From Pseudomonas rhizosphaerae (GTDB taxonomy: Bacteria; Pseudomonadota; Gammaproteobacteria; Pseudomonadales; Pseudomonadaceae), in the NCBI RefSeq assembly GCF_000761155.1, contig NZ_CP009533.1, forward strand, positions 3,954,001 through 4,018,000: 64,000 nt of DNA, read 5' to 3'. Position numbers and translations under genes: made by a program. Each line of letters starts with the position of its first letter. Position 1 is the first letter of the stretch. The notes under the pieces were generated by a model. It did no database searches. It saw nothing but the letters and a program-made list of their open reading frames with translations, and was not told the DNA's origin. Below, piece by piece: positions 39,847 to 48,613 of this stretch.

Positions 39847-42800
39847 ATGAACCTGCCTTTGCTGGTCGAAATACCGGCCGTTCTCATGCCTTTGGTGGCG
39901 CGCAATCGCGAGTCGTTCCAGGCGGCTGTGGTGGGGGCTGAGGGACTCTTCGCGGGCAGAGGGCTCAGCCGCCCGCCCCGCTCCCACAATTCCAGTGTGG
40001 GAGCGGGCTCTGCCCGCGAAGAGGCCCCCCCAGTCACCACACCTCTGGACTGGCCCACCGACCGCTGGCAACAATGGGACCGCGTCACCACGGCCAGCGA
40101 CTTCGTCCTGCAGCAAGCCATCCAGAACCCTGCCATGCTGCTCGACCTCATCGCCAGTGGCGACCTGGACCGCGCCTTCAAACCCGGTGAGCTGCGCGAA
40201 CAGATCGCCCAGGCCGTGGCCCAGGCCAGCAGCGAAGACGAACTGGCACGCACCCTGCGCCGCCAGCGTGCGCGGCAACAGTTGCGCATCATCTGGCGTG
40301 ACCTCAACCGTCTCGCTGACCTGGTACAGACCTGCCGCGACCTGTCGGACATGGCCGACGCCTGCATCGACCAGGCCTACCAATGGCTCTACCCGCGCCA
40401 ATGCCAGCAGTTCGGTACGCCCATGGGCCGGCGCAGCGGCGAGCAACAGCACATGGTCGTGCTGGGCATGGGCAAACTGGGCGCGGTGGAGCTGAACCTG
40501 TCGTCCGACATCGACCTGATCTTCGGTTACCCCGAAGGCGGCGAAACCCAAGGGGTCAAGCGTCCGCTCGACAATCAGGAGTTCTTCATCCGGCTCGGCC
40601 AGCGCCTGATCAAGGCCCTGGACCCGATCACCGTCGACGGCTTCGTCTTCCGCGTCGACATGCGCCTGCGTCCCTACGGCTCGTCCGGCGCCCTGGTGCT
40701 TAGCTTCAACGCACTGGAACAGTATTACCAGGACCAGGGCCGCGACTGGGAACGCTACGCCATGATCAAGGCGCGCGTGGTGGCCGGCGACCAACAGGCC
40801 GGCGCGCAGTTGCTCGACCTGCTGCGACCCTTCGTCTACCGCCGCTACCTGGACTTCTCGGCCATTGATGCGTTGCGCACCATGAAGCAGCTGATCCAGC
40901 AGGAAGTGCGGCGCAAGGGCATGGCCGACAACATCAAGCTGGGCTCGGGCGGCATTCGCGAGATCGAGTTCATTGCCCAGGCGTTCCAGCTGATTCACGG
41001 AGGACGTGACCTGAGCCTGCAGCAACGACCCTTGCTCAAGGTGTTGGCGACCCTGGAAGGGCAGGGCTACCTGCCGGCCGCGGTAGTCGACGAGTTGCGC
41101 GAAGGCTACGAATTCCTGCGTTACACCGAGCACGCCATCCAGGCCATCGCCGATCGGCAGACGCAGATGCTGCCCGACGACGAACTGGACCGTGCGCGCA
41201 TTGCATTCATGATGGGCTTTGCCGACTGGTCAGCTTTCCATGAGCGCCTGATGCACTGGCGCAGCCGCACCGCCTGGCACTTCGCGCAAGTGATCGCCGA
41301 CCCCGACGAAGACGCCGAGGCCAGCAATGCCCTGGTGATCGGCGGCGAATGGCTGCCGTTGTGGGAAGAAACCCACGACGCCGATTCGGCCTGCCGACAA
41401 CTGCAGGAAGCCGGTTTCAGCGACGCGCGCCTTGCCCTCAAGCGCCTCGAAGACCTGCGCGCCAGCCCGCAACTGCGCGCCATGCAGCGCCTGAGCCGCG
41501 AGCGCCTGGATGCCTTCATTCCACGTTTGCTGGCCCAGGCGGTGGAGCACGCCGACCCGGACCTGATCCTGGAGCGAGTGCTGCCGCTGGTGGAGGCGGT
41601 GGCGCGGCGTTCGGCGTATCTGGTGTTGCTGACGGAAAACCCCGATGCCTTGCGTCGACTGTTGACCCTGTGCGCGGCCAGCCCGTGGATCGCCGAACAG
41701 ATTGCGCGGTTTCCGTTGCTGCTCGACGAGCTGCTCAACGAGGCGCGCCTGTTCAACCCGCCGCTGGCCCCGGAGTTGGCGGCCGAACTGCGCGAGCGGC
41801 TCACGCGCATCCCCGAGGACGACCTGGAACAGCAGATGGAAGCGCTGCGTCATTTCAAGCTGGCGCACAACCTGCGCGTGGCGGCCTCGGAAATTGCCGG
41901 TGGGTTGCCGCTGATGAAGGTCAGCGATTACCTGACCTGGCTGGCCGAAGCGATTCTGGAGCAGGTGCTGGCCCTGGCCTGGCGCCAGACCGTGGCCCGC
42001 CACGGCGTACCCAAGCGGCCCGACCGCAGCGATTGCGATCCGGCCTTCGTCATCGTCGGCTATGGCAAGGTCGGCGGCATCGAGCTGGGGCACGGCTCGG
42101 ACCTGGACCTGGTGTTCATCCACGACGGCGACCCGAGCCTGGAAACCGATGGCGCCAAGCCGATCGACAGCGCCCAGTTCTTCACCCGCCTGGGGCAGCG
42201 CATCATTCACCTGCTGACCGCACAGACCAACTCCGGCCAGCTGTACGACGTCGACATGCGCCTGCGCCCCTCCGGCGCGGCGGGGCTGCTGGTCAGTTCG
42301 GTGGCGGCGTTCTCGCGCTACCAGCAGACCGAAGCCTGGACCTGGGAACACCAAGCCCTGGTGCGCGCCCGGGTACTGGTGGGGTGTCGCCAGACGGGTG
42401 AGGCGTTCGAGCAGGTGCGTGGCGCCGTGCTGGCCAAGCCGCGCGACCTGGACACCCTGCGTGCAGAGGTTAGCGAGATGCGCGCGAAGATGCGCGACAA
42501 CCTGGGTACGCGCCAGACTGCGGCCGGCCGCGGCAACAATGCCTTCGAGGCTGGCCAGCGCTTTGACGTCAAGCAAGACGCCGGTGGTATCGTCGATATT
42601 GAATTTATGGTGCAATACGCGGCTCTGGCGTGGTCGGGCAAGCACCCGAACCTGCTGCGGTACACCGACAACATTCGCATTCTCGAAGGCCTGGAAGAAG
42701 CCGGATTGTTGCCCGCCACCGATGCGGCGTTGCTGCGCGAAGCCTACAAGGCCTACCGCTCGGCCGCCCATCGCCAGGCCCTGCAGAAGCAGGCCGGGGT

Positions 42801-42873
42801 GATACCGGGCGACCAGTTCATCGATGAACGGCGCGAGGTGATGCGGATCTGGGGTGAGCTGGGGTTGAGCTGA
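39847..42873 (+). CDS. glnE: Glutamine synthetase adenylyltransferase/adenylyl-removing enzyme GlnE
   Basis: GlnE adds and removes AMP on glutamine synthetase in response to PII and glutamine. Two nucleotidyltransferase domains are visible: the N-terminal deadenylylase (GMGKLGAVELNLSSDIDLIF) and the C-terminal adenylylase (GYGKVGGIELGHGSDLDLVF), with QDAGGIVDIEFMVQYAALAW near the end. The product has 1008 residues, about 26 more than other Pseudomonas GlnE proteins. The excess is a single insertion at residues 34-59 (GRGLSRPPRSHNSSVGAGSA within it), encoded exactly by a REP palindrome at 39946-40023. The insertion keeps the frame and falls in the poorly conserved N-terminal tail, so activity is probably retained. 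A family-A REP cluster follows the stop, ahead of the waa operon. Confidence 0.95.
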   Translation: MNLPLLVEIPAVLMPLVARNRESFQAAVVGAEGLFAGRGLSRPPRSHNSSVGAGSAREEAPPVTTPLDWPTDRWQQWDRVTTASDFVLQQAIQNPAMLLDLIASGDLDRAFKPGELREQIAQAVAQASSEDELARTLRRQRARQQLRIIWRDLNRLADLVQTCRDLSDMADACIDQAYQWLYPRQCQQFGTPMGRRSGEQQHMVVLGMGKLGAVELNLSSDIDLIFGYPEGGETQGVKRPLDNQEFFIRLGQRLIKALDPITVDGFVFRVDMRLRPYGSSGALVLSFNALEQYYQDQGRDWERYAMIKARVVAGDQQAGAQLLDLLRPFVYRRYLDFSAIDALRTMKQLIQQEVRRKGMADNIKLGSGGIREIEFIAQAFQLIHGGRDLSLQQRPLLKVLATLEGQGYLPAAVVDELREGYEFLRYTEHAIQAIADRQTQMLPDDELDRARIAFMMGFADWSAFHERLMHWRSRTAWHFAQVIADPDEDAEASNALVIGGEWLPLWEETHDADSACRQLQEAGFSDARLALKRLEDLRASPQLRAMQRLSRERLDAFIPRLLAQAVEHADPDLILERVLPLVEAVARRSAYLVLLTENPDALRRLLTLCAASPWIAEQIARFPLLLDELLNEARLFNPPLAPELAAELRERLTRIPEDDLEQQMEALRHFKLAHNLRVAASEIAGGLPLMKVSDYLTWLAEAILEQVLALAWRQTVARHGVPKRPDRSDCDPAFVIVGYGKVGGIELGHGSDLDLVFIHDGDPSLETDGAKPIDSAQFFTRLGQRIIHLLTAQTNSGQLYDVDMRLRPSGAAGLLVSSVAAFSRYQQTEAWTWEHQALVRARVLVGCRQTGEAFEQVRGAVLAKPRDLDTLRAEVSEMRAKMRDNLGTRQTAAGRGNNAFEAGQRFDVKQDAGGIVDIEFMVQYAALAWSGKHPNLLRYTDNIRILEGLEEAGLLPATDAALLREAYKAYRSAAHRQALQKQAGVIPGDQFIDERREVMRIWGELGLS
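39946..40023. repeat. REP element inserted in the glnE coding sequence
   Basis: CTCTTCGCGGGCAGA (39946-39960) and CCCGCTCCCACA (39977-39988) are the inverse of TGTGGGAGCGGGCTCTGCCC plus GCGAAGAG (39996-40023), with a short extra segment in the left arm. This is the CTGTGGGAGCGGGCTTGCCC-like REP of Pseudomonas. It is 78 bases long, so it adds exactly 26 codons to glnE without a stop. Almost all other REPs in the window are intergenic. Confidence 0.85.
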
Positions 42874-42897
42874 TAGCAGCACTCCCGTGGTGCCCCT

Positions 42898-43023
42898 GTA
42901 GGAGCGGTCACTGGCCGCGAAAAGGCCACGCGGTTCTTCCGGCGCCGCGCGGCGCCTGATTCGCGGCCAATGACCGCTCCTACGGTACTTCGATCCATGT
43001 GGGAGCGGTCAGCGGCCGCGAAA
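42898..43023. repeat. Family-A REP pair plus a third half element
   Basis: Inverted arms at 42898-42921 (GTAGGAGCGGTCACTGGCCG plus CGAA) and 42960-42983 are followed by a direct third unit at 42999-43023 (GTGGGAGCGGTCAGCGGCCG plus CGAAA). The cluster occupies most of the gap between glnE and waaF. Confidence 0.85.
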
Positions 43024-43090
43024 GGGCCGGCGCCGAAATCCCCGGGACCACCGCACTACCGCACCACCCGACTGACTGTTCTGGAAAACT

Positions 43091-44140
43091 ATGAGAATTC
43101 TGATCATTGGGCCCAGCTGGGTCGGTGACATGGTAATGGCACAGACCCTGTTCCAGAGCCTCAAGCAACGGCACCCCGAGTGCCTGATCGACGTGCTGGC
43201 ACCCGAATGGAGCCGCCCGATCCTTGAACGCATGCCGCAAGTGCGCGCGGCCCTGAGCTTTCCGCTTGGCCATGGCGCGCTCGAACTGGCCACGCGTCGG
43301 CGCATCGGCAAAAGCCTCAAGGGCCAGTACGACCAGGCCATCCTGTTGCCCAATTCGCTGAAGTCGGCGCTGGTGCCGTTTTTCGCTGGCATCCCCAAGC
43401 GCACCGGCTGGCGCGGCGAGTTTCGCTATGGCCTGCTCAACGACGTGCGCACGCTGGACAAGCAGCGCTATCCCTTGATGATCGAACGCTTCATGGCCCT
43501 GGCCTTCGAGCCCGACGCGCTGCTGCCGCAACCTTATCCACGTCCCGAGCTGCGCATCGACCCGGCCAGCCGCGACGCCGCGCTGGCCAAGTTCGGCCTG
43601 TCCCTGGACCGCCCGGTGTTGGCCCTGTGCCCCGGTGCCGAGTTCGGCGAGGCCAAGCGCTGGCCGTCCGAGCACTACGCCGAAGTGGCCGAGATCAAGA
43701 TCCGCGAAGGCTGGCAGGTCTGGCTGTTCGGTTCCAAGAAGGATTTCCCGGTAGGCGAGGCCATTCGCGAGCGACTGATTCCCGGCCTGCGCGAGGAAGC
43801 CTACAACCTGTCCGGCGAGACTGCGCTGGCCGAGGCCATCGACCTGATGTCGTGCGCCGACGCCGTGGTGTCCAACGATTCGGGCCTGATGCACGTCGCC
43901 GCTGCGCTCAATCGGCCACTGGTGGCGGTGTACGGCTCCACCTCGCCCGGCTTCACGCCACCCTTGGCGGAAAAGGTCGAGGTGGTGCGCCTGGGCCTGG
44001 ACTGCAGCCCGTGTTTCGACCGCACCTGCCGCTTCGGCCACTACAATTGCCTGCGCCTGCTGGAACCCAAGCGGGTCGCCGATGCATTGCAGCAGGTGGA
44101 AGGGCCGGCCACGGTCGAACTGACAGTCAAGGCGGAATGA
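43091..44140 (+). CDS. waaF: LPS heptosyltransferase II WaaF
   Basis: This GT9-family enzyme adds the second heptose to the LPS inner core from ADP-heptose, at the cytoplasmic face of the inner membrane. The 349-residue product has the N-terminal GPSWVGDMVMAQTLFQSLKQ, the ADP-heptose pocket (LCPGAEFGEAKRWPSEHYAE) and the late VVSNDSGLMHVAAALNRPLV. It is the first gene of a tightly packed operon; waaC begins one base after its stop. The order waaF-waaC-waaG-waaP is that of P. aeruginosa PA5012-PA5009. Confidence 0.95.
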   Translation: MRILIIGPSWVGDMVMAQTLFQSLKQRHPECLIDVLAPEWSRPILERMPQVRAALSFPLGHGALELATRRRIGKSLKGQYDQAILLPNSLKSALVPFFAGIPKRTGWRGEFRYGLLNDVRTLDKQRYPLMIERFMALAFEPDALLPQPYPRPELRIDPASRDAALAKFGLSLDRPVLALCPGAEFGEAKRWPSEHYAEVAEIKIREGWQVWLFGSKKDFPVGEAIRERLIPGLREEAYNLSGETALAEAIDLMSCADAVVSNDSGLMHVAAALNRPLVAVYGSTSPGFTPPLAEKVEVVRLGLDCSPCFDRTCRFGHYNCLRLLEPKRVADALQQVEGPATVELTVKAE

Positions 44141-44141
44141 A

Positions 44142-45206
44142 TTGCGGGTATTGCTGATCAAGACCTCGTCCATGGGCGACGTCATTCATACCCTTCCCGC
44201 GCTGACCGATGCGGCCCGAGCCATGCCTGGCATCCGTTTCGACTGGGTGGTGGAAGAAGGCTTCGCCGAGCTTCCGAAATGGCACCCGGCCGTGGACACG
44301 GTCATTCCGGTGGCCATCCGGCGTTGGCGCAAGAACCTCTGGCAGGCCTACAAGAGCGGCGAATTCAAGCAACTGCGCCAGCGTTTGCGCGCCAACCGCT
44401 ACGACCTGGTGATCGACGCCCAGGGGTTGCTCAAGAGCGCCTGGCTCACGCGCCTGGTCAAGGCCCCGGTGGCCGGCCTCGACAAAGGCTCGGCGCGCGA
44501 AGGCCTGGCCAGCCGGTTCTATCACCGGCGCCTGGCGGTTGCGCGCGGCCAGCATGCGGTCGAACGCGTGCGCCAACTGTTCGCCCTGGCGCTGGGCTAC
44601 GATCTGCCCGAAGGCACCGGCGACTACGGCCTGAACCGCCTGCAGTGGCGTGACCTGATTCCCGGCCCGGCGTTCGTGGTGTTCCTGCACGGCACCACGT
44701 GGGACACCAAGCACTGGCCGGAAATCTACTGGCGCGAGTTGGCCGAACGCCTCGGCCATGCCCACATCCAGGTGCGCCTGCCGTGGGGCAACGAGGCCGA
44801 ACAGGCGCGTGCGCAACGCATTGCCGCCGGCCTGAAGAATTGCGTGGTACTGCCCAAATTGAACCTGGCAGGAATGGCGCAGACCCTGGCCGAGGCCCGC
44901 GCCTGCGTGGCGGTCGACACCGGCCTGGGCCATCTGGCCGCCGCGCTGGACGTGCCGACCATCTCGCTGTTCGGCCCCACCAACGTCGGCCTGACTGGCG
45001 CCTATGGCCGTGGCCAGATCCACCTGGCCAGCGATTACCCGTCATGCGCACCCTGCATGCAGAAAAAATGTACCTACCAGCCGACGCCGGACGACCAGCG
45101 TCGGTTCGATCTCAAACGCGAGTGGCCGCTGTGTTTCACAAGCCTCAACCCCGAGCGTGTGGCAAGCCGATTGAGCGCCGTGTTACTGGCCGAGGATCTT
45201 CGTTGA
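44142..45206 (+). CDS. waaC: LPS heptosyltransferase I WaaC
   Basis: This GT9-family enzyme transfers the first heptose onto Kdo2-lipid A. The 354-residue product has the N-terminal LIKTSSMGDVIHTLPALTD, FLHGTTWDTKHWPEIYWREL in the nucleotide-sugar domain, and AVDTGLGHLAAALDVPTISL. A TTG at 44142 appears to be the start: it is the only start codon that keeps the conserved LLIKTSSMGD terminus, and it stands one base after the waaF stop, suggesting reinitiation. The stop overlaps the waaG ATG in TGATG (45204-45208). Confidence 0.94.
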   Translation: MRVLLIKTSSMGDVIHTLPALTDAARAMPGIRFDWVVEEGFAELPKWHPAVDTVIPVAIRRWRKNLWQAYKSGEFKQLRQRLRANRYDLVIDAQGLLKSAWLTRLVKAPVAGLDKGSAREGLASRFYHRRLAVARGQHAVERVRQLFALALGYDLPEGTGDYGLNRLQWRDLIPGPAFVVFLHGTTWDTKHWPEIYWRELAERLGHAHIQVRLPWGNEAEQARAQRIAAGLKNCVVLPKLNLAGMAQTLAEARACVAVDTGLGHLAAALDVPTISLFGPTNVGLTGAYGRGQIHLASDYPSCAPCMQKKCTYQPTPDDQRRFDLKREWPLCFTSLNPERVASRLSAVLLAEDLR

Positions 45207-46327
45207 TGCAACTGGCATTCGTGCTCTACAAATACTTTCCCTTCGGTGGCCTGCAGCGCGACTTCATGCGCATAGCCCTGGAATGCCAGCGCCGTGGCCA
45301 CAGCATCCGCGTCTACACGCTGATCTGGGAAGGCGAGGTGCCCGAGGGTTTCGAGGTGCAGGTTGCGCCGGTCAAGGCGTTCTTCAACCATCGGCGCAAC
45401 GAGAAACTGCTGAGCTGGATGCAGGCCGACCTGGCCAAGCGTCCGGTCGACCGCCTGATCGGTTTCAACAAGATGCCCGGCCTGGATGTCTACTACGCCG
45501 CCGACGGCTGCTATGAAGACAAGGCGCAGAACCTGCGCCATTCGCTGTACCGTTACTGGGGTCGCTACAAGCACTTCGCCGACTACGAGCGCGCGGTGTT
45601 CGGGCGCGACGCCAAGACCGAAATCCTGATGATTTCCGAGGTTCAGCAACCGCTGTTCATCAAGCATTACGACACCCCGCTGGCGCGCTTCCACCTGCTG
45701 CCGCCGGGCATTGCCCAGGACCGCCGTGCGCCACCGGACGCGGCCTTGATCCGCGCCGAGTTCCGTGGCGAATTCATGCTCGAAGACGACGAGCTGCTGC
45801 TGGTGCAGATCGGCTCCGGCTTCAAGACCAAGGGCGTGGATCGCAGCCTCAAGGCCATGGCGGCACTGCCCGCGGCGCTGCGCAAACGCGTGCGGCTGAT
45901 GGTCATCGGCCAGGACGACCCCAAGCTGTTCCAGGTGCAGAGCGCAGCGCTCGGCCTGGGCGACCGGGTGCAGTTCCTCAAGGGGCGCAGCGACATCCCG
46001 CGTTTCCTGCTCGGCGCCGACGTGCTGATCCACCCGGCCTACAACGAGAACACCGGCACCGTGTTGCTCGAAGCCGCCGTGGCCGGCCTGCCAGTGCTGG
46101 TGTCGGCGGTGTGCGGCTATGCCCATTACATCGCCGAGGCCGACGCCGGGCTGGTGCTCAGCGAGCCGTTCGAGCAGGAAGAGCTCAACCGCTACCTGCA
46201 GCGCATGCTCGAAGACGACGGCGCGCGAGCTTCCTGGTCGGCCAATGGCCTGGCGTTCGCCGACAGCGCCGACATCTACAGCATGCCCGAGCACGCCGCC
46301 GACGTTATCCTGGAGGCGCGACCATGA
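45206..46327 (+). CDS. waaG: LPS core glycosyltransferase WaaG
   Basis: This is a GT4-family glycosyltransferase of 373 residues; WaaG adds the first hexose of the outer core, a galactosaminyl residue in P. aeruginosa. Visible are the N-terminal VLYKYFPFGGLQRDFMRIAL, the mid-protein GSGFKTKGVDRSLKAMAALP, and the GT-B nucleotide-sugar site HPAYNENTGTVLLEAAVAGL. The ATG at 45206 shares bases with the waaC stop, and the stop shares ATGA with the waaP start, so translation is coupled throughout. Confidence 0.95.
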   Translation: MQLAFVLYKYFPFGGLQRDFMRIALECQRRGHSIRVYTLIWEGEVPEGFEVQVAPVKAFFNHRRNEKLLSWMQADLAKRPVDRLIGFNKMPGLDVYYAADGCYEDKAQNLRHSLYRYWGRYKHFADYERAVFGRDAKTEILMISEVQQPLFIKHYDTPLARFHLLPPGIAQDRRAPPDAALIRAEFRGEFMLEDDELLLVQIGSGFKTKGVDRSLKAMAALPAALRKRVRLMVIGQDDPKLFQVQSAALGLGDRVQFLKGRSDIPRFLLGADVLIHPAYNENTGTVLLEAAVAGLPVLVSAVCGYAHYIAEADAGLVLSEPFEQEELNRYLQRMLEDDGARASWSANGLAFADSADIYSMPEHAADVILEARP

Positions 46328-47130
46328 AACTGGTGCTTGACGAGCCGTTCAAGACGCTGTGGGCCGGACGCGATCCGTTCGTGGCCGTCGAAGCGCTGCA
46401 AGGTGAGGTGTTTCGCGAACTCGAAGCGCGCCGTACGCTGCGCACCGAAGTCGACGGCAAGGGCTATTTCGTCAAGATCCACCGCGGCATCGGCTGGGCG
46501 GAAATCGCCAAGAACCTGCTCACCGCCAAGCTCCCGGTGCTCGGCGCTGGCCAGGAATGGAAGGCCGTCCAGCGCCTGCGCGAGGCCGGAGTGCCGAGCA
46601 TGACGGCAGTGGCCTATGGCGAGCGCGGCAGCAACCCGGCTGACCAGCATTCGTTCATCATCACCCAAGAGCTGGCGCCCACCATCGACCTGGAAGTGCT
46701 GAGCCTGAACTGGGCCAAGCAGTCGCCTGAACCGGTACTCAAGCGCGCGCTGATCGCCGAGGTGGCGCGCCTGGTCGGCATGATGCACCGCGCCGGCGTC
46801 AATCACCGCGACTGCTACATCTGCCACTTTCTGCTGCACACCGACAAGCCCGTCACCGCCACGGATTTCAAGCTGTCGGTGATCGACCTGCACCGCGCCC
46901 AGGTGCGTCCACGCATCACCCGTCGCTGGCGCGACAAGGATTTGGCCGCGCTATATTTCTCGGCGCTGGACATCGGCCTGACCCGCCGCGACAAGCTGCG
47001 TTTCCTGCGTGACTATTTCCAGCAGCCCCTGCGCCGCGTGCTCAAGGACGAAGCGGTGCTGCTCGGCTGGCTCGACGGCAAGGCGAACAAGCTGTACGAC
47101 CGCAAGCAACGTTACGGGGACGCGCTCTGA
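46324..47130 (+). CDS. waaP: LPS core heptose I kinase WaaP
   Basis: WaaP phosphorylates heptose I of the inner core using ATP; phosphate groups here are needed for outer-membrane integrity in Pseudomonas. The 268-residue eukaryotic-like kinase fold has the nucleotide lysine in YFVKIHRGIGWAE, the catalytic loop HRDCYICHFLL with D163 and the metal-site VIDLHRAQV. It starts within the waaG stop (ATGA 46324-46327) and ends in TGATG with the next gene. Confidence 0.95.
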   Translation: MKLVLDEPFKTLWAGRDPFVAVEALQGEVFRELEARRTLRTEVDGKGYFVKIHRGIGWAEIAKNLLTAKLPVLGAGQEWKAVQRLREAGVPSMTAVAYGERGSNPADQHSFIITQELAPTIDLEVLSLNWAKQSPEPVLKRALIAEVARLVGMMHRAGVNHRDCYICHFLLHTDKPVTATDFKLSVIDLHRAQVRPRITRRWRDKDLAALYFSALDIGLTRRDKLRFLRDYFQQPLRRVLKDEAVLLGWLDGKANKLYDRKQRYGDAL

Positions 47131-47864
47131 TGGCCGGCTGGAACCTGGAAGCGGGCTATGAACACCTGCAGACCGACTTCGGCAGCCTGGAAACGGTGTT
47201 CGCCCTGACCGGCGAGCGCCTGACCCGCGACCCGTTGTCCGAGGTGATTCGCGTACAGCGCGGCGGCGTCAACTATTACGTCAAGCGCTACGTGGGCGCG
47301 GGCAAGGGCCTGCGCGCGCACCTGGGCAAACCGCGAGTGAAATCCGAATGGCAGAACCTCAAGCGCTTCGCCAAGTGGGGCATTCCCACTGCCGAAGTGG
47401 TGGCCTGGGGTTTGGAACGCAATGGCGCCAGCTATGACCGCGGGGCGCTGATCACCCGCGAATTGGCCAACACCCAGGACCTGCATCACCTGGCTCTGAG
47501 CGGTGATCCACGGCTGCGCAACCGCGCCTGGGTCGACCACATCAGCCGGCAACTGGCGCAACACACACGCACCCTGCACGACAACCACTTCACCCACAAC
47601 GATCTGAAGTGGCGCAACCTGTTGGTCGACGACAAGGACGTGCTGTACTTCATCGACTGCCCCAACGGCGCCTTCTGGCGCAGCTTCATGTTGCGCTATC
47701 GCATCATCAAGGACCTCGCCTGTCTGGACAAACTGGGCAAGAGCGAGCTGTCCAACACCCAGCGCCTGCGCTTCTACCTGCAATACCGCCGCCGCGAAAG
47801 GCTCAATGCGTCGGACAAGCTGCGTGTGCGCAAAATCGTCAAATTCTTCGAGGGCCGCGAATGA
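47130..47864 (+). CDS. LPS kinase, InaA/WaaP family (PA5008-like)
   Basis: This 244-residue small-kinase-fold protein belongs to the WaaP/InaA family. The nucleotide-binding lysine lies in NYYVKRYVGAGKGLRAHLGK and the catalytic loop is intact (THNDLKWRNLLV, YFIDCPNGAFW). In P. aeruginosa the position after waaP holds PA5008, a predicted core kinase. It probably phosphorylates another heptose position of the LPS core; the exact site cannot be read from the sequence. It overlaps waaP by one base and the next gene by four. Confidence 0.85.
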   Translation: MAGWNLEAGYEHLQTDFGSLETVFALTGERLTRDPLSEVIRVQRGGVNYYVKRYVGAGKGLRAHLGKPRVKSEWQNLKRFAKWGIPTAEVVAWGLERNGASYDRGALITRELANTQDLHHLALSGDPRLRNRAWVDHISRQLAQHTRTLHDNHFTHNDLKWRNLLVDDKDVLYFIDCPNGAFWRSFMLRYRIIKDLACLDKLGKSELSNTQRLRFYLQYRRRERLNASDKLRVRKIVKFFEGRE

Positions 47865-48613
47865 GCGACTTCATCGCCAGCGAGGAGCGCGCCTTGCTCG
47901 AGCGCCACGGGCTGGCCACGTTCGACACGCTGTGGAACCTGCAACTGGACGCCGTGGACGAACCCAACACCGGCCGTGGCGGCTGGAGCAGCGTGTACCG
48001 CCTGGACCTGGAAGGCCGTGGTTTCTACCTCAAGCGGCAGAGCAACTACCTGACCCGGACCCTGGCCCGGCCGTTTGGCGAGCCGACCTTTGCCCGTGAA
48101 TTTCGCAACATCAGCCGCTATCGCAAGCAGGGAATCCCGGCATTGCAGGCGGTGTTCTACGGTCAGCGTCAGGTGCAGGGCGACACCCGCGCCATGCTCA
48201 TGACCCGCGCGCTGGACGGCTGGTCCGATCTTGAAGCGGTATTGCAGCAATGGCCGACCCTGACCCCCGACACGCGCCGCGCGGTGCTAGTGGCGGTCGG
48301 CGAGCTGGGGCGCATCCTGCATTCGGCAGGGCAGGTGCATGGCTGCTTCTACCCCAAGCACATCTTTCTGCGCGCCACGGCAAGTGGGTACCAGGCGCAG
48401 TTGATCGACCTGGAAAAAACCCGGCCATTGCTGTTTGGCCAACGCGACCGCGCCAAGGACCTGGAACCCCTGCTGCGCCGCGCGCCACGTTGGCAGGCGG
48501 CGGATATTCGTGTGTTGCTGGCCGCCTACCTGGCCCAGCCCGAAACCAGCCCTCTGGTCGACGCCTGGCTTCAACGTTTGAGCCGCCGTCGCAGCCACAA
48601 GGAAGCCCGCTGA
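47861..48613 (+). CDS. InaA-family LPS kinase-like protein with altered catalytic loop (PA5007-like)
   Basis: This 250-residue WaaP/InaA-family protein has the N-terminal GGWSSVYRLDLEGRGFYLKR nucleotide-binding region. The catalytic loop reads VHGCFYPKHIFLR: the aspartate of the usual H-x-D is cysteine, as in several InaA-type proteins, while the metal-site LIDLEKTRPLL is kept. It may be a low-activity kinase or a scaffold. It corresponds in order to P. aeruginosa PA5007. It is coupled by ATGA to the gene before and by TGATG to the gene after. Confidence 0.82.
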   Translation: MSDFIASEERALLERHGLATFDTLWNLQLDAVDEPNTGRGGWSSVYRLDLEGRGFYLKRQSNYLTRTLARPFGEPTFAREFRNISRYRKQGIPALQAVFYGQRQVQGDTRAMLMTRALDGWSDLEAVLQQWPTLTPDTRRAVLVAVGELGRILHSAGQVHGCFYPKHIFLRATASGYQAQLIDLEKTRPLLFGQRDRAKDLEPLLRRAPRWQAADIRVLLAAYLAQPETSPLVDAWLQRLSRRRSHKEAR

